From: VBAS01 sp964508655
Lineage (GTDB): Bacteria; Bacteroidota; Bacteroidia; Chitinophagales; Chitinophagaceae
Direction of reading: 5' to 3'
Assembly (NCBI GenBank): GCA_964508655.1
Contig: CAZDUO010000020.1
Location: 1-51,359 of the forward strand
Length of the DNA stretch: 51,359 nt
Each line of letters begins with the position of its first letter. Within the stretch, counting starts at the first letter, position 1. Below are positions 14,479 to 22,781 of this stretch, in pieces. A program made the translations under genes and the position numbers. Below the pieces are notes generated by a model. It was not told where the DNA came from. It saw only the letters and a list, made by a program, of their open reading frames with translations, and did no database searches.

Positions 14479-16002
14479 TCAGTTAAATTCAATTTTGGCA
14501 AAGCAAATATAATTACGGAAAAAGCAGGGAACAATAAATTGCCTTGCACTCACCTGCTTGCCGTACTTGGGCATAAACTCATGGCCCCTGTCAAGGTTTT
14601 TCAATGTCGGGTTCCGGTTGATTTGGCCGTCGGGTGAAAGAGTGAAATCATTCAGCAGCAGGTTTCGTTTTTCCTGCAGGTTAAAAAGAAAATGCAGCTG
14701 CCCGCCGGTATTCATCACCTGGTACGAAATGCGGTCATCGGACTCATCATCAAACTGGCCTTTTGCAATTACATTGTTCCAGAGCAGGCTGCCGGCACTG
14801 TCAAAAGAAAAGATGATGACATTATCGGCATGATACCGCACAGCCTGGCTGCTGCTGCCGCCGCGGCGCCACCACCAGCTGCTGTAGTAAGGCGAATAAT
14901 AATAATAATCCATCGGGTAAAGAAAGGGTGAACCATAAAGATAATCCCAGCGGTTCCAGGCAGTGCTGCGTGATGTAGTATAATATGCCTCGGCATCTAT
15001 GAGGAACCCGCCGTCTCTTTTGATAACGATATTGCGTATGAAATAATCATTAAAGGCCATTTTGAAGTTGGCGTCGCCTTTGGCTTCGCGGCGCAGGTCT
15101 TCGCTGAACTCGAAGGCTTTTTCCAGTTCGGGTTTCAGGTCGCTCCTGTTCAGCGCCAGGAAAAACAGCCCTTCGATATTGCCTCTTTTTTGCCCGTAAT
15201 AAAATGCGCTGAGCATGTAGCGCTTGTTATAGTTATCCACTTTTACCCGCAGCTCGTCAAGATAAATTTTTTCCAGGCTGATTTTGTAATAACTGAACGA
15301 ATCTTCCATGGCTCTTTTTATTACCATGTAAGCCCTGGAAATGCTTTCGTTGGAAGTGCGGTGAAATTTTGAAAACAGCAGGTTGCCATCATTATCTATG
15401 GTAAACTCACCCAGGTGATCATTCCGTTCTTCCATGGGCATGGTGATGGCCGAACGTTTCAGCAATTCCAGCTTGTCATTATAAAGTTTGGTGGTGATGA
15501 GAAACCGGTCCCGGTTTTTGCTGTTGATTTTAAAAATGATGATGCGCTGTTTATCCTCGCTTGACAGCGCCGTATAAATTTTATTGTTGGGCGACCCGCC
15601 AATCAGCGAAGTATCGAGCTCCACCGGTTCTGAAATTTTTTTACCTGCAGCATCCAGCTTTACGACGGCACAGTGTATAATATTTCTCTTCTGGTACTGG
15701 TAAATCATGTAGATAAAATCAGGGTAAGGGAAAAAATCTACATTAATCATCCGTTCATCGGGCAGGTATTCGTGTTTCACTTTTTGAAGCAGCTTCATTT
15801 CATTATCATAAAGGCAGATGTAATTCTCGCTCCTGATTTTTTTATAAATAAGATAATTGTTTCCCATGCGCCCGATGATTTCAAAATCTATTCTTCGTGA
15901 ATCGTCTTTGTCCGGTTCAGATATCAAAATCCGTTGTGCAGTAAGGGATGAAAAGAATGATTGTAAGCCAAACAGCAAAACAAGCAACCCGCAGCATTTC
16001 AT
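14479..16002 (-). CDS. Secreted protein of unknown function with aromatic low-complexity patch
   Basis: The 507-residue product has a signal peptide of about 22 residues. The remainder alternates short beta-like segments (FIYMIYQYQKR, GEFTIDNDGNLLFSKFH, NVIIFSFDSAGSLLWNN) consistent with a beta-propeller or WD-like fold. Around residues 355-385 it contains MDYYYYSPYYSSWWWRRGGSSS, encoded by runs of identical codons (TAT x4, TGG x3, AGC x3), including a triplet microsatellite at 14895-14909. No family was recognised. The gene at 49686-51353 has a similar overall design and may be a distant relative. The product is probably periplasmic or surface exposed. Confidence 0.7.
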   Translation of the reverse strand: MKCCGLLVLLFGLQSFFSSLTAQRILISEPDKDDSRRIDFEIIGRMGNNYLIYKKIRSENYICLYDNEMKLLQKVKHEYLPDERMINVDFFPYPDFIYMIYQYQKRNIIHCAVVKLDAAGKKISEPVELDTSLIGGSPNNKIYTALSSEDKQRIIIFKINSKNRDRFLITTKLYNDKLELLKRSAITMPMEERNDHLGEFTIDNDGNLLFSKFHRTSNESISRAYMVIKRAMEDSFSYYKISLEKIYLDELRVKVDNYNKRYMLSAFYYGQKRGNIEGLFFLALNRSDLKPELEKAFEFSEDLRREAKGDANFKMAFNDYFIRNIVIKRDGGFLIDAEAYYTTSRSTAWNRWDYLYGSPFLYPMDYYYYSPYYSSWWWRRGGSSSQAVRYHADNVIIFSFDSAGSLLWNNVIAKGQFDDESDDRISYQVMNTGGQLHFLFNLQEKRNLLLNDFTLSPDGQINRNPTLKNLDRGHEFMPKYGKQVSARQFIVPCFFRNYICFAKIEFN

Positions 16003-16174
16003 AGAAGTATTTTTTATACATTAAAGTTACAGGATGTCAGTCAATTTCAGCCCCGTGCCCGGACGAAAATGAGGCATAAATAATGAATTTTTACATGGAA
16101 GGTTTTACCGATGCAAGGGCAACTTATTTTTTTACTTAAAAAAGTAAGCTGCCTTGCAAACCGTGTTACACCGG

Positions 16175-16205
16175 TTTGAATTCATTTTTTTTCCCTATAC
16201 CTTTG
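16175..16205 (+). promoter_or_regulatory. kup: Strong Bacteroidota consensus promoter for kup
   Basis: TTTG (16175-16178), a 19-bp spacer and TACCTTTG (16198-16205) match the Bacteroidota housekeeping promoter (-33 TTTG, -7 TAnnTTTG) exactly. The GTG start of kup is 50 bp downstream. Confidence 0.65.
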
Positions 16206-16255
16206 AGGGTTAATTCGTACACCTGATCTGTACAGGCTAAAAAGAAAAATTTTTT

Positions 16256-18211
16256 GTGAGAATCCCCACCAATAGAGTTACACTTGCTGGATTAATCGTT
16301 GCCATCGGTATCATATACGGAGACATAGGAACCTCACCCCTGTATGTGCTGAGCGCTATTGTCAAAGGAAGGACTATTTCGGAAGATCTTATCCTGGGTT
16401 CTCTTTCCTGCATCATCTGGACGCTGACACTCCAAACCACCATCAAGTATGTAATCCTTACTCTGCGTGCCGATAATAAGGGAGAAGGCGGCATGTTTTC
16501 ATTGTTTGCGCTTGTACGGCGACATGGCAGGTGGGCAGTATTTCCCGCCATGGCCGGTGGCGCTGCGGTACTATCCGAAGGCATTATCACCCCGCCCATC
16601 TCAGTCACATCGGCTATTGAAGGTTTGAAACAAATAAACGTCTTTCATGATATCAGCCAGTGGACAATTGTGGGTATCGTGCTGGTCATACTTGTTATTT
16701 TATTTTTCCTACAGCAGTTCGGCACCGCTTCCATCGGTAAATCATTCGGGCCCGTAATGCTGGTTTGGTTTACCATGCTCACCATTCTTGGCTTAAGTCA
16801 TATCCTGGATGATATCCGGGTGCTGAAAGCATTCAATCCCTATTATGCCATTGAGCTGCTCACCCGCTACCCGAAAGGTTTCTGGATTCTGGGAGCCGTA
16901 TTTCTGTGTACTACCGGCGCCGAAGCGCTCTACAGCGACCTGGGCCACTGCGGCCGGGGCAATATCCGTATGTCATGGATTTTTGTAAAAACCAGCCTTA
17001 TACTGAATTATCTTGGACAAGGCGCCTGGTTACTTACTCATTCCGGTTCGTCTATCGGCGAATTAAATCCTTTTTATGCCATCATGCCCGATGGCTTCAG
17101 GCCCGTGGGCATCATCATTGCCACTGCCGCCACCATTGTAGCCAGCCAGGCATTGATCTCCGGTTCATTCACGCTGATAAGCGAAGCCATGCGGCTGAAC
17201 CTTTGGTCAAAGCTTAAGATTAATTATCCCACAGAGGAAAAAGGACAGTTGTTCATACCGGCTGTCAATATGCTGCTCTTCCTCGGTTGCTGCGGTGTGG
17301 TGCTGTATTTTCAGAAATCGCAAAACATGGAAGCAGCCTACGGGCTTACTATCAACTTTGGCATGCTGATGAACACCACGCTTTTTTCATATTACCTGGT
17401 TACACATCGTACACCTACCCGGTGGGTGATTCTTTACCTGGGTGTTTATCTTACTGTGGAGCTTTCGTTTTTGGTGGCCAACCTGAATAAATTCCTGCAT
17501 GGTGGTTATGTGTCGTTTGTCATCGGCGGTATTCTTTTCCTCATCATGTATGTGTGGTACCGGGCCCGTAAAATCAAGAACCGGTATGTGGAGTTTGTAA
17601 GGCTGGAGCACTACATCCCAAAAATACAGGAGCTGAGCAATGATAAGTCGGTACCGAAATATTCCACGCACCTGGTGTATATGACCAGCGCCAATAATCC
17701 GAAAGAGATCGAGCATAAAATCATTTATTCCATTTTAAATAAAAAACCCAAGCGGGCCGATATTTACTGGCTGGTGCATGTGGATACGCTGGACGACCCC
17801 TACACCAGCGAGTACAAAGTGGAGCATATCATTCCCAACGATATCATCCGGGTGGACCTGCGCCTCGGTTTCAGGGTGGAGCCACGGGTTAACCTGATGT
17901 TTAAAAAAGTGGTGGAGGACCTGGTGGCCAATAACGAAGTGAACATCTACAGCCGCTACGACAGCCTGGAGCGAAGCAATACTGTGGGCGACTTCCAGTT
18001 TATAGTAATGGAAAAATACCTGAGCCAGGATAATGAACTCCCCTTCTGGGAGCGGGTGGTGATGAAAGTTTATTTCTGGATAAAAGAAATCAGCCTGAGT
18101 GAAGAAAAAGGATTCGGCCTTGATATTTCCAATGTGATGGTGGAAAAATTCCCGCTGATCGTGGCGCCTGTTACTACTATAAAACTCAAACGGGTAATGG
18201 AAGAAGATTAA
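16256..18211 (+). CDS. kup: Low-affinity potassium transport protein Kup
   Basis: This proton-coupled K+ uptake system of the KUP/HAK/KT family has 651 residues, about 12 transmembrane helices in the first 440 residues and a hydrophilic cytoplasmic C-terminal domain. Diagnostic sequences are GIIYGDIGTSPLYV near residue 20, ADNKGEGGMFSLFAL near 72-86, LSEGIITPPISVTSA near 107-121 and EALYSDLGHCG near 223. The start is GTG (16256): no in-frame ATG lies between the promoter and the conserved first helix. The length is typical. Confidence 0.95.
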   Translation: MRIPTNRVTLAGLIVAIGIIYGDIGTSPLYVLSAIVKGRTISEDLILGSLSCIIWTLTLQTTIKYVILTLRADNKGEGGMFSLFALVRRHGRWAVFPAMAGGAAVLSEGIITPPISVTSAIEGLKQINVFHDISQWTIVGIVLVILVILFFLQQFGTASIGKSFGPVMLVWFTMLTILGLSHILDDIRVLKAFNPYYAIELLTRYPKGFWILGAVFLCTTGAEALYSDLGHCGRGNIRMSWIFVKTSLILNYLGQGAWLLTHSGSSIGELNPFYAIMPDGFRPVGIIIATAATIVASQALISGSFTLISEAMRLNLWSKLKINYPTEEKGQLFIPAVNMLLFLGCCGVVLYFQKSQNMEAAYGLTINFGMLMNTTLFSYYLVTHRTPTRWVILYLGVYLTVELSFLVANLNKFLHGGYVSFVIGGILFLIMYVWYRARKIKNRYVEFVRLEHYIPKIQELSNDKSVPKYSTHLVYMTSANNPKEIEHKIIYSILNKKPKRADIYWLVHVDTLDDPYTSEYKVEHIIPNDIIRVDLRLGFRVEPRVNLMFKKVVEDLVANNEVNIYSRYDSLERSNTVGDFQFIVMEKYLSQDNELPFWERVVMKVYFWIKEISLSEEKGFGLDISNVMVEKFPLIVAPVTTIKLKRVMEED

Positions 18212-18262
18212 CGGGCATCTTCTTTTAAATTCATTTACTTTAGACATATCAAATCACCGCCC

Positions 18263-19051
18263 TTGCCCGGAATCGTTTTTTATATCGCTGGCGGAATTAT
18301 TCTGCTTTCCATTCTTGCTTATTTTTTCCAGGATAAACTGATCTTCAAACCGGAAAAACTTAAGCAGGATTTTGAATTCCGCTACGATATTCCATTCCAG
18401 GAATATTTTTTTGACATCGAACCCGGTGTCCGCATCAACGGGCTGCATTTTTACAGGGAGCATCCGCAGGGGCTCATCCTGTATTTTCATGGCAATACAA
18501 GAAGTATAAAAGGCTGGGCCCGGTATGCTAAAGATTTTTACCGCTACAATTACGATGTGGTGCTGGTTGACTACCGCGGTTTTGGCAAAAGCACGGGGCG
18601 GCGAAGTGAAAAGGAAATGCTCAGCGACATGCAGTTTGTTTATCAAAAACTGAAAGAACAGTATGGTGAAGAACACCTGATTATTTATGGCAGAAGTCTC
18701 GGCAGCGGCTTTGCCAGCAAACTGGCGGCCGACAACAATCCCCGTTACCTGATTCTGGATGCGCCGTATTACAGTTTCAGAAAAGTGGTGGAACGGTTTT
18801 TACCCATACTGCCGGTGCGGTGGGTGTTGCGGTATCACCTGCGCACCGATAAATGGATGCAGCAGGTAAATTGCCATACCTACATTCTGCATGGCACCAA
18901 AGACTGGCTGATACCCATATCGCACAGTGAAAGACTGCAGAGACTGAACCCCCGTAAAATTACCCTTATACGCATACATGGCGGGCATCACAATGATCTT
19001 CCTTCGTTTGACGAGTATCACAATTTTATCCGGGATATTTTAAAATACTGA
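18263..19051 (+). CDS. Membrane-anchored alpha/beta hydrolase (BEM46-like)
   Basis: The product has 262 residues if the TTG at 18263 is the start; no in-frame ATG precedes the N-terminal hydrophobic anchor (about residues 4-22). The hydrolase core has YFHGN (74-78), DYRGFGKSTGR and the nucleophile elbow YGRSLGSG with Ser145, acid Asp214 in GTKDWLIP and His243 in GGHHNDLP. This is the BEM46/ABHD13-like group of serine hydrolases with unknown substrates. It is paralogous to the gene at 20389, which shares every motif, and the two flank a lipoprotein gene. Confidence 0.85.
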   Translation: MPGIVFYIAGGIILLSILAYFFQDKLIFKPEKLKQDFEFRYDIPFQEYFFDIEPGVRINGLHFYREHPQGLILYFHGNTRSIKGWARYAKDFYRYNYDVVLVDYRGFGKSTGRRSEKEMLSDMQFVYQKLKEQYGEEHLIIYGRSLGSGFASKLAADNNPRYLILDAPYYSFRKVVERFLPILPVRWVLRYHLRTDKWMQQVNCHTYILHGTKDWLIPISHSERLQRLNPRKITLIRIHGGHHNDLPSFDEYHNFIRDILKY

Positions 19052-19167
19052 AGACAGTTGCCACAGAATGCAGATTACCGGATTCGCTCCTGTTAAGATT
19101 TCACTAATTAACCCGCTTTAAATTTTCCCGGAAAGAGTTTTGAACGTATTAAAGTAAAGCGACGTCT

Positions 19168-20316
19168 ATGAAAAAAATTTACTCTTCAGTTGTTTTTGCC
19201 GGGATTATATTATTAACAGCAGGTTGCAAATCGGCAGCCAAACTATACGACAAGGGGAACTACGATGAAGCCGTGGAGCTGGCAGTAAAAAAACTGCAAA
19301 AGAAAACGGGTGATGACGAAACCATTGCCCTATTGCAAAATGCTTACCGCTACGCCGTGAACGATCATGAAAACCTTGTCCGTCAGCTCAGCGATAACAG
19401 TAATGAACTGAAATGGGAATGGATTTACAGCGAATATGCTTCACTCCAGAAACTTTACGAAGCCATACGCCGTTCGCCGGATGCAATGGCTGTTGTTCAT
19501 GCAAAAGATTATTCGGGCTACCTGGATACCTATAGCGATAAAGCCGCCGGTGTGCGGTACCAGCGGGGACTGCAGTGGATGGAGAAAAATGATAAAATGA
19601 GTTTCCGGAATGCCTACAATGAATTCAATGCCGCTTTACGCTTCCGGCCGGCCGACAGGACGTTGACGGAAAAAAGAAAGGAAGCATATGAAAATGCCGT
19701 TATCAATGTAGTGGTGATGCCTTTTGATAATTATCGCTACCGGTACAGCTCGTACAACGATTATGAATTCAAAAATTTTGAGAATGAATTGCTCAACCAG
19801 CTTCGTTATCACACGGGCAATCAGTTTGTAAAAGTTTACAGCCTGTGGGAAGCCCGCAGCCGAAACATACGGCCTGACCAGTTTATTGATTTCCGGTTCA
19901 CTACTTTCAACACGGGCAGGATAAAAGATGAAAACCACACAAGAGAAGTATCAAAAGATGTGGTGGTAAAAGAAACTGTGTACAGACCGGACTCGGTAGT
20001 AAAAGAATATAAAAAAGTATTTGCCAGGATAACCACTACCAAAAGAACTATTCAATCCGATGGCATTTTGCAGATCAACATCCGTGATGCCGAAGGCCGC
20101 TGGCTGTGGAGCGATGATATTCACGGCAATCATAACTGGCATACCGAATTTGCAACGTTCACCGGCGACGAAAGAGCTTTAAGCGACAGTGATAAGGAGC
20201 TGGTAAACCGCAGGCACCAAAGCCCGCCCCATGAGGACGAAATTATCCGGCACATCATAAATGAAATCAACAGCAGCATCAGCAGCCGCATCAGGAATTA
20301 TTACAGTCGTCTGTAA
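19168..20316 (+). CDS. Putative lipoprotein with TPR-like N-terminus
   Basis: The 382-residue product has a clear lipobox (LLTAGC, Cys20). Residues about 24-60 (KLYDKGNYDEAVELAVKKLQKKTGDDETIALLQNAY) and 145-170 (FRNAYNEFNAALRFRPADRTLTEKRKEAYENA) look like tetratricopeptide helices. The centre contains VVVMPFDNYRYRYSSYNDYEFKNFENELLNQL, recalling CsgG-like or GNA1162-like lipoprotein sequences, and is followed by a beta-rich region. The exact function is unknown. It sits between two paralogous hydrolases on the same strand, with gaps of 116 and 72 bp, so a shared envelope role is possible but unproven. Confidence 0.75.
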   Translation: MKKIYSSVVFAGIILLTAGCKSAAKLYDKGNYDEAVELAVKKLQKKTGDDETIALLQNAYRYAVNDHENLVRQLSDNSNELKWEWIYSEYASLQKLYEAIRRSPDAMAVVHAKDYSGYLDTYSDKAAGVRYQRGLQWMEKNDKMSFRNAYNEFNAALRFRPADRTLTEKRKEAYENAVINVVVMPFDNYRYRYSSYNDYEFKNFENELLNQLRYHTGNQFVKVYSLWEARSRNIRPDQFIDFRFTTFNTGRIKDENHTREVSKDVVVKETVYRPDSVVKEYKKVFARITTTKRTIQSDGILQINIRDAEGRWLWSDDIHGNHNWHTEFATFTGDERALSDSDKELVNRRHQSPPHEDEIIRHIINEINSSISSRIRNYYSRL

Positions 20317-20321
20317 TACCT

Positions 20322-20356
20322 CCCCCCTCTCCCTTCGGCAGAGGGGCCGGGGGGCG
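20322..20356. repeat. C/G palindromic repeat between lipoprotein and hydrolase genes
   Basis: CCCCTCT (20324-20330) pairs perfectly with AGAGGGG (20340-20346) around CCCTTCGGC, with extra CC and a GGGGGG run outside. It belongs to the C/G family also found at 1571, 2706, 2792 and in metG. Confidence 0.65.
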
Positions 20357-20375
20357 AGGGTTACCTTTTTTATTT

Positions 20376-20383
20376 CATCTTTG
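20376..20383 (+). promoter_or_regulatory. Near-consensus -7 box abutting the hydrolase start
   Basis: CATCTTTG matches seven of eight positions of TAnnTTTG and ends 5 bp before the ATG at 20389. If used, the transcript would be essentially leaderless. No -33 TTTG is visible, because the repeat at 20322-20356 occupies the upstream side. Confidence 0.35.
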
Positions 20384-20388
20384 CAGCA

Positions 20389-21207
20389 ATGAGCGGCACA
20401 TGGACAAAAAAAGTTTTCACCGGGCTGAAGATTTTGCTTCTTGTATATATAGCCGGCGGTATCGGTTTGTATTTTCTGCAAGACTATATTCTTTTTCACC
20501 CCGTATCGCTGGAGCGGGAGCATAAATATGATTTTCCTGAAAAACACCGCGACATCAATATCCCCGTGGATGAAAATTCGAACCTGAACATTATCCAGTT
20601 TTTTTCTACCGATACCGTAACCAAAGGCGTAGTGCTTTATTTTCATGGCAATAAGAAAAATATTTCCCGGTACGCCAAATACCCGCCCTACTTTACCCGC
20701 CACGGGTACGAAGTGTGGATGATTGATTATCCCGGCTTTGGCAAAAGTACAGGCCGCTTTACCGAACAGACACTTTATGAGTGGGCCGGCTTCATGTACC
20801 GCTTTGCCCGCAGCCGCTTTGCTGCCGACAGCATTATTATTTATGGTAAAAGCATGGGCACCGGCATTGCGGCACAGCTGGCATCCGTACAGGCCTGCAA
20901 AAGACTGGTACTGGAAACACCTTACTATGATTTTCCATCCGTGGTAAAACATTACCTGCCTTTTTATCCTGTTGACCGGATGATCCATTACAAAATGCCG
21001 ACGCATGAATACCTCAAAAAAGTAATTGCACCGGTCACTATACTGCAGGGAAAGGATGACAGGGTGATAACTTACCGTAATGCCAGTCGCTTAAAAAAAT
21101 ATTTGAAACCGGGTGATGAATTTGTAACTATTGAAGACGGCAGCCACAATGATTTGTTCAGGTTTGAAGAAACGATTCAGAAGTTGGATTCACTGTTGAG
21201 AAATTAA
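20389..21207 (+). CDS. Membrane-anchored alpha/beta hydrolase, paralogue of 18263-19051
   Basis: The 272-residue product has an N-terminal hydrophobic helix (about residues 13-30) and then the same hydrolase core: YFHGNKKN near 84, DYPGFGKSTGR near 113, nucleophile YGKSMGTG (Ser155), Asp223 or Asp224 in GKDDRVI and His253 in GSHNDLF. The substrate is unknown; BEM46-type enzymes act on lipids or esters at membranes. It converges on the LD-carboxypeptidase gene with a 1-bp gap. Sharing all motifs with the hydrolase two genes upstream suggests local duplication. Confidence 0.85.
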   Translation: MSGTWTKKVFTGLKILLLVYIAGGIGLYFLQDYILFHPVSLEREHKYDFPEKHRDINIPVDENSNLNIIQFFSTDTVTKGVVLYFHGNKKNISRYAKYPPYFTRHGYEVWMIDYPGFGKSTGRFTEQTLYEWAGFMYRFARSRFAADSIIIYGKSMGTGIAAQLASVQACKRLVLETPYYDFPSVVKHYLPFYPVDRMIHYKMPTHEYLKKVIAPVTILQGKDDRVITYRNASRLKKYLKPGDEFVTIEDGSHNDLFRFEETIQKLDSLLRN

Positions 21208-21208
21208 T

Positions 21209-22117
21209 TCACTCCTCCAGTACCACCTTATTCTTCCCCACCTTCAGCTTATACCCCACTCCCACTTTCAGCGCATAGTTTTCTTTTTCGTGGCTCACAG
21301 GAAAACCGAAGCAAACCGGGTAGTCGTACTCCTTTACCGCATCGCGGATAATTTCGTAAGCGGTTTGGCCAAAGGGCTGCTCGGTGTCTTTCATATCGGT
21401 AAATCCGCCCACGATTAGCCCGGCCAGTTTATCCAGCTTGCCGCTGCGCTTCAATTGATACATCATACGGTCAATATTGTAAAGGTACTCGCCTACATCT
21501 TCAATAAAAAGCAGGCGGCCTTTGGTTTTTATATCGGAATTGCTGCCGGTAAGATGAGATAACAGAGCCAGGTTGCCGCCGGCCAGTTCCCCCACTCCTT
21601 CTCCTTTCCGGTTGTATTCATGCACCGGCACCTGGTATTTTATTTTCTTTCCTTCCAGCGCATTTTTCAGCGATTGCACATATTCATTCTGAAAACCGCT
21701 GTCATTAAAAGCATTGGCCATCGGTGCATGCAGCGTGGCGATGTAATAGTTGCGATAGATATGCGCATGCAGGATCGTCACATCGCTGAAGCCGATAATC
21801 CACTTGGGTTGTTTTTTGAATTTTGAAAAATCAATCCGGTCAATAATGCGGCTGAGACCGTAGCCGCCCCTTGCGCAGAGAACAGCTTTTACCTCATCAT
21901 CATCCAGCATCCGCTGAAAATCTTGCAGCCGCTCATCATCCGTACCGGAAAAATAATTGAATTGATTGCCGATGCTGTTCCCGACTTTGGTGGTAAAGCC
22001 CCACTCTTCATTCAGCACACGGATGCATTCTGAAACTCTTTCCACCGGCATGAAACCGGCCGGGCAAACCAACCCGATGCAATCGCCATTTTGAAGGTAA
22101 GGGGGGATTTTTATCAT
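21209..22117 (-). CDS. LD-carboxypeptidase (S66 family), cytoplasmic form
   Basis: S66 peptidases remove the terminal D-alanine from muropeptide tetrapeptides during peptidoglycan recycling. The 302-residue product has CPAG near residue 18, ARGGYGLSRI (82-91), the nucleophile in WIIGFSDVT (Ser111), Glu206 in LLFIEDVGEY and His276 in GFPVSHEKENYAL, the expected Ser-Glu-His triad. It lacks a signal peptide. A second member with a signal-like N-terminus lies about 660 bp away on the same strand, with a toxin-antitoxin pair between them. The gene order suggests tandem duplication followed by insertion. Confidence 0.9.
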   Translation of the reverse strand: MIKIPPYLQNGDCIGLVCPAGFMPVERVSECIRVLNEEWGFTTKVGNSIGNQFNYFSGTDDERLQDFQRMLDDDEVKAVLCARGGYGLSRIIDRIDFSKFKKQPKWIIGFSDVTILHAHIYRNYYIATLHAPMANAFNDSGFQNEYVQSLKNALEGKKIKYQVPVHEYNRKGEGVGELAGGNLALLSHLTGSNSDIKTKGRLLFIEDVGEYLYNIDRMMYQLKRSGKLDKLAGLIVGGFTDMKDTEQPFGQTAYEIIRDAVKEYDYPVCFGFPVSHEKENYALKVGVGYKLKVGKNKVVLEE

Positions 22118-22182
22118 TATTTTATTCCTTTTATAATCGCTTTAAATTCAGCAGTATTCACAATCTGCATAAATCCCTTTTT

Positions 22183-22560
22183 TCATAGTCGTTTGAATAA
22201 CTTTCTATCCCCCGACCAAAACAATCCGGCTAAAGCCAAAGCCAGTGCTACATAAATTGTGTCTTTGGGGTCAATATCACTTGTCAGATGCCATGTTTTC
22301 TTATAAATGTTATCACTTATTTCATCGTCATTTAAGATAATTATCTTCTCAATCAATAAGGAAAGGTTTTCATCAAACTCTTTTTCCGTAATATCATTTT
22401 CAGAAATAAGTAAGCGTCGTCTGCCTGCAACTTCTTTCAATACAAATTCCGGGGCTGCAAAATCAATGTGAAGTTTTTTATTAAGGATGATAGAAGCAAT
22501 CTCTCTTTTAATATTCAGAATGCTGCTGATGATGATATTGGCATCAACAACTATAACCAT
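22183..22560 (-). CDS. PIN-domain toxin (VapC-like ribonuclease)
   Basis: The 125-residue product starts at the ATG ending at 22560; an upstream extension would only add residues overlapping the antitoxin. PIN features are MVIVVDANIIISSIL with Asp6, LKEVAGRR with Glu43, DPKDTIYVALALAL with Asp100 and FWSGDRKL with Asp118. This is the four-acid metal site of Mg-dependent RNases. The start overlaps the last 10 bp of the upstream antitoxin-like gene, the usual layout of type II modules. It could instead be a PIN regulator outside a TA context, but the overlap argues for a toxin. Confidence 0.8.
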   Translation of the reverse strand: MVIVVDANIIISSILNIKREIASIILNKKLHIDFAAPEFVLKEVAGRRRLLISENDITEKEFDENLSLLIEKIIILNDDEISDNIYKKTWHLTSDIDPKDTIYVALALALAGLFWSGDRKLFKRL

Positions 22561-22772
22561 GAAAATTTTCTTTTCTTCTTTAATTTTTCCCATGCGGCAG
22601 ACGTTACGTCATCAGCCAGCTCCCGGATTCTTTTTGCAGACATCCTTTTTGGTTTTTTACGGCGGGAAGGAGATAAAAGACTTACTACTTGTTCCAATTC
22701 ATCTTTTTTTAGCCTTCGGGAAACGATAATGGTAGTTTTATTTCTTTCCTGTTTTGTTCTGATCGTTTGCAT
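22551..22772 (-). CDS. Probable antitoxin of the PIN toxin
   Basis: The 73-residue, very basic product opens MQTIRTKQERNKTTIIVSRRLKKDELEQVV, consistent with a short beta strand plus helix DNA-binding or dimerisation region. The middle is lysine/arginine rich (SPSRRKKPKRMSAKRIRELADD). It overlaps the PIN gene by 10 bp and lies 9 bp downstream of the second LD-carboxypeptidase stop, so it could be transcribed with that gene. Its family is not recognised; the antitoxin call rests on position, size and overlap. Confidence 0.6.
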   Translation of the reverse strand: MQTIRTKQERNKTTIIVSRRLKKDELEQVVSLLSPSRRKKPKRMSAKRIRELADDVTSAAWEKLKKKRKFSWL

Positions 22773-22781
22773 GGTTTAAAA

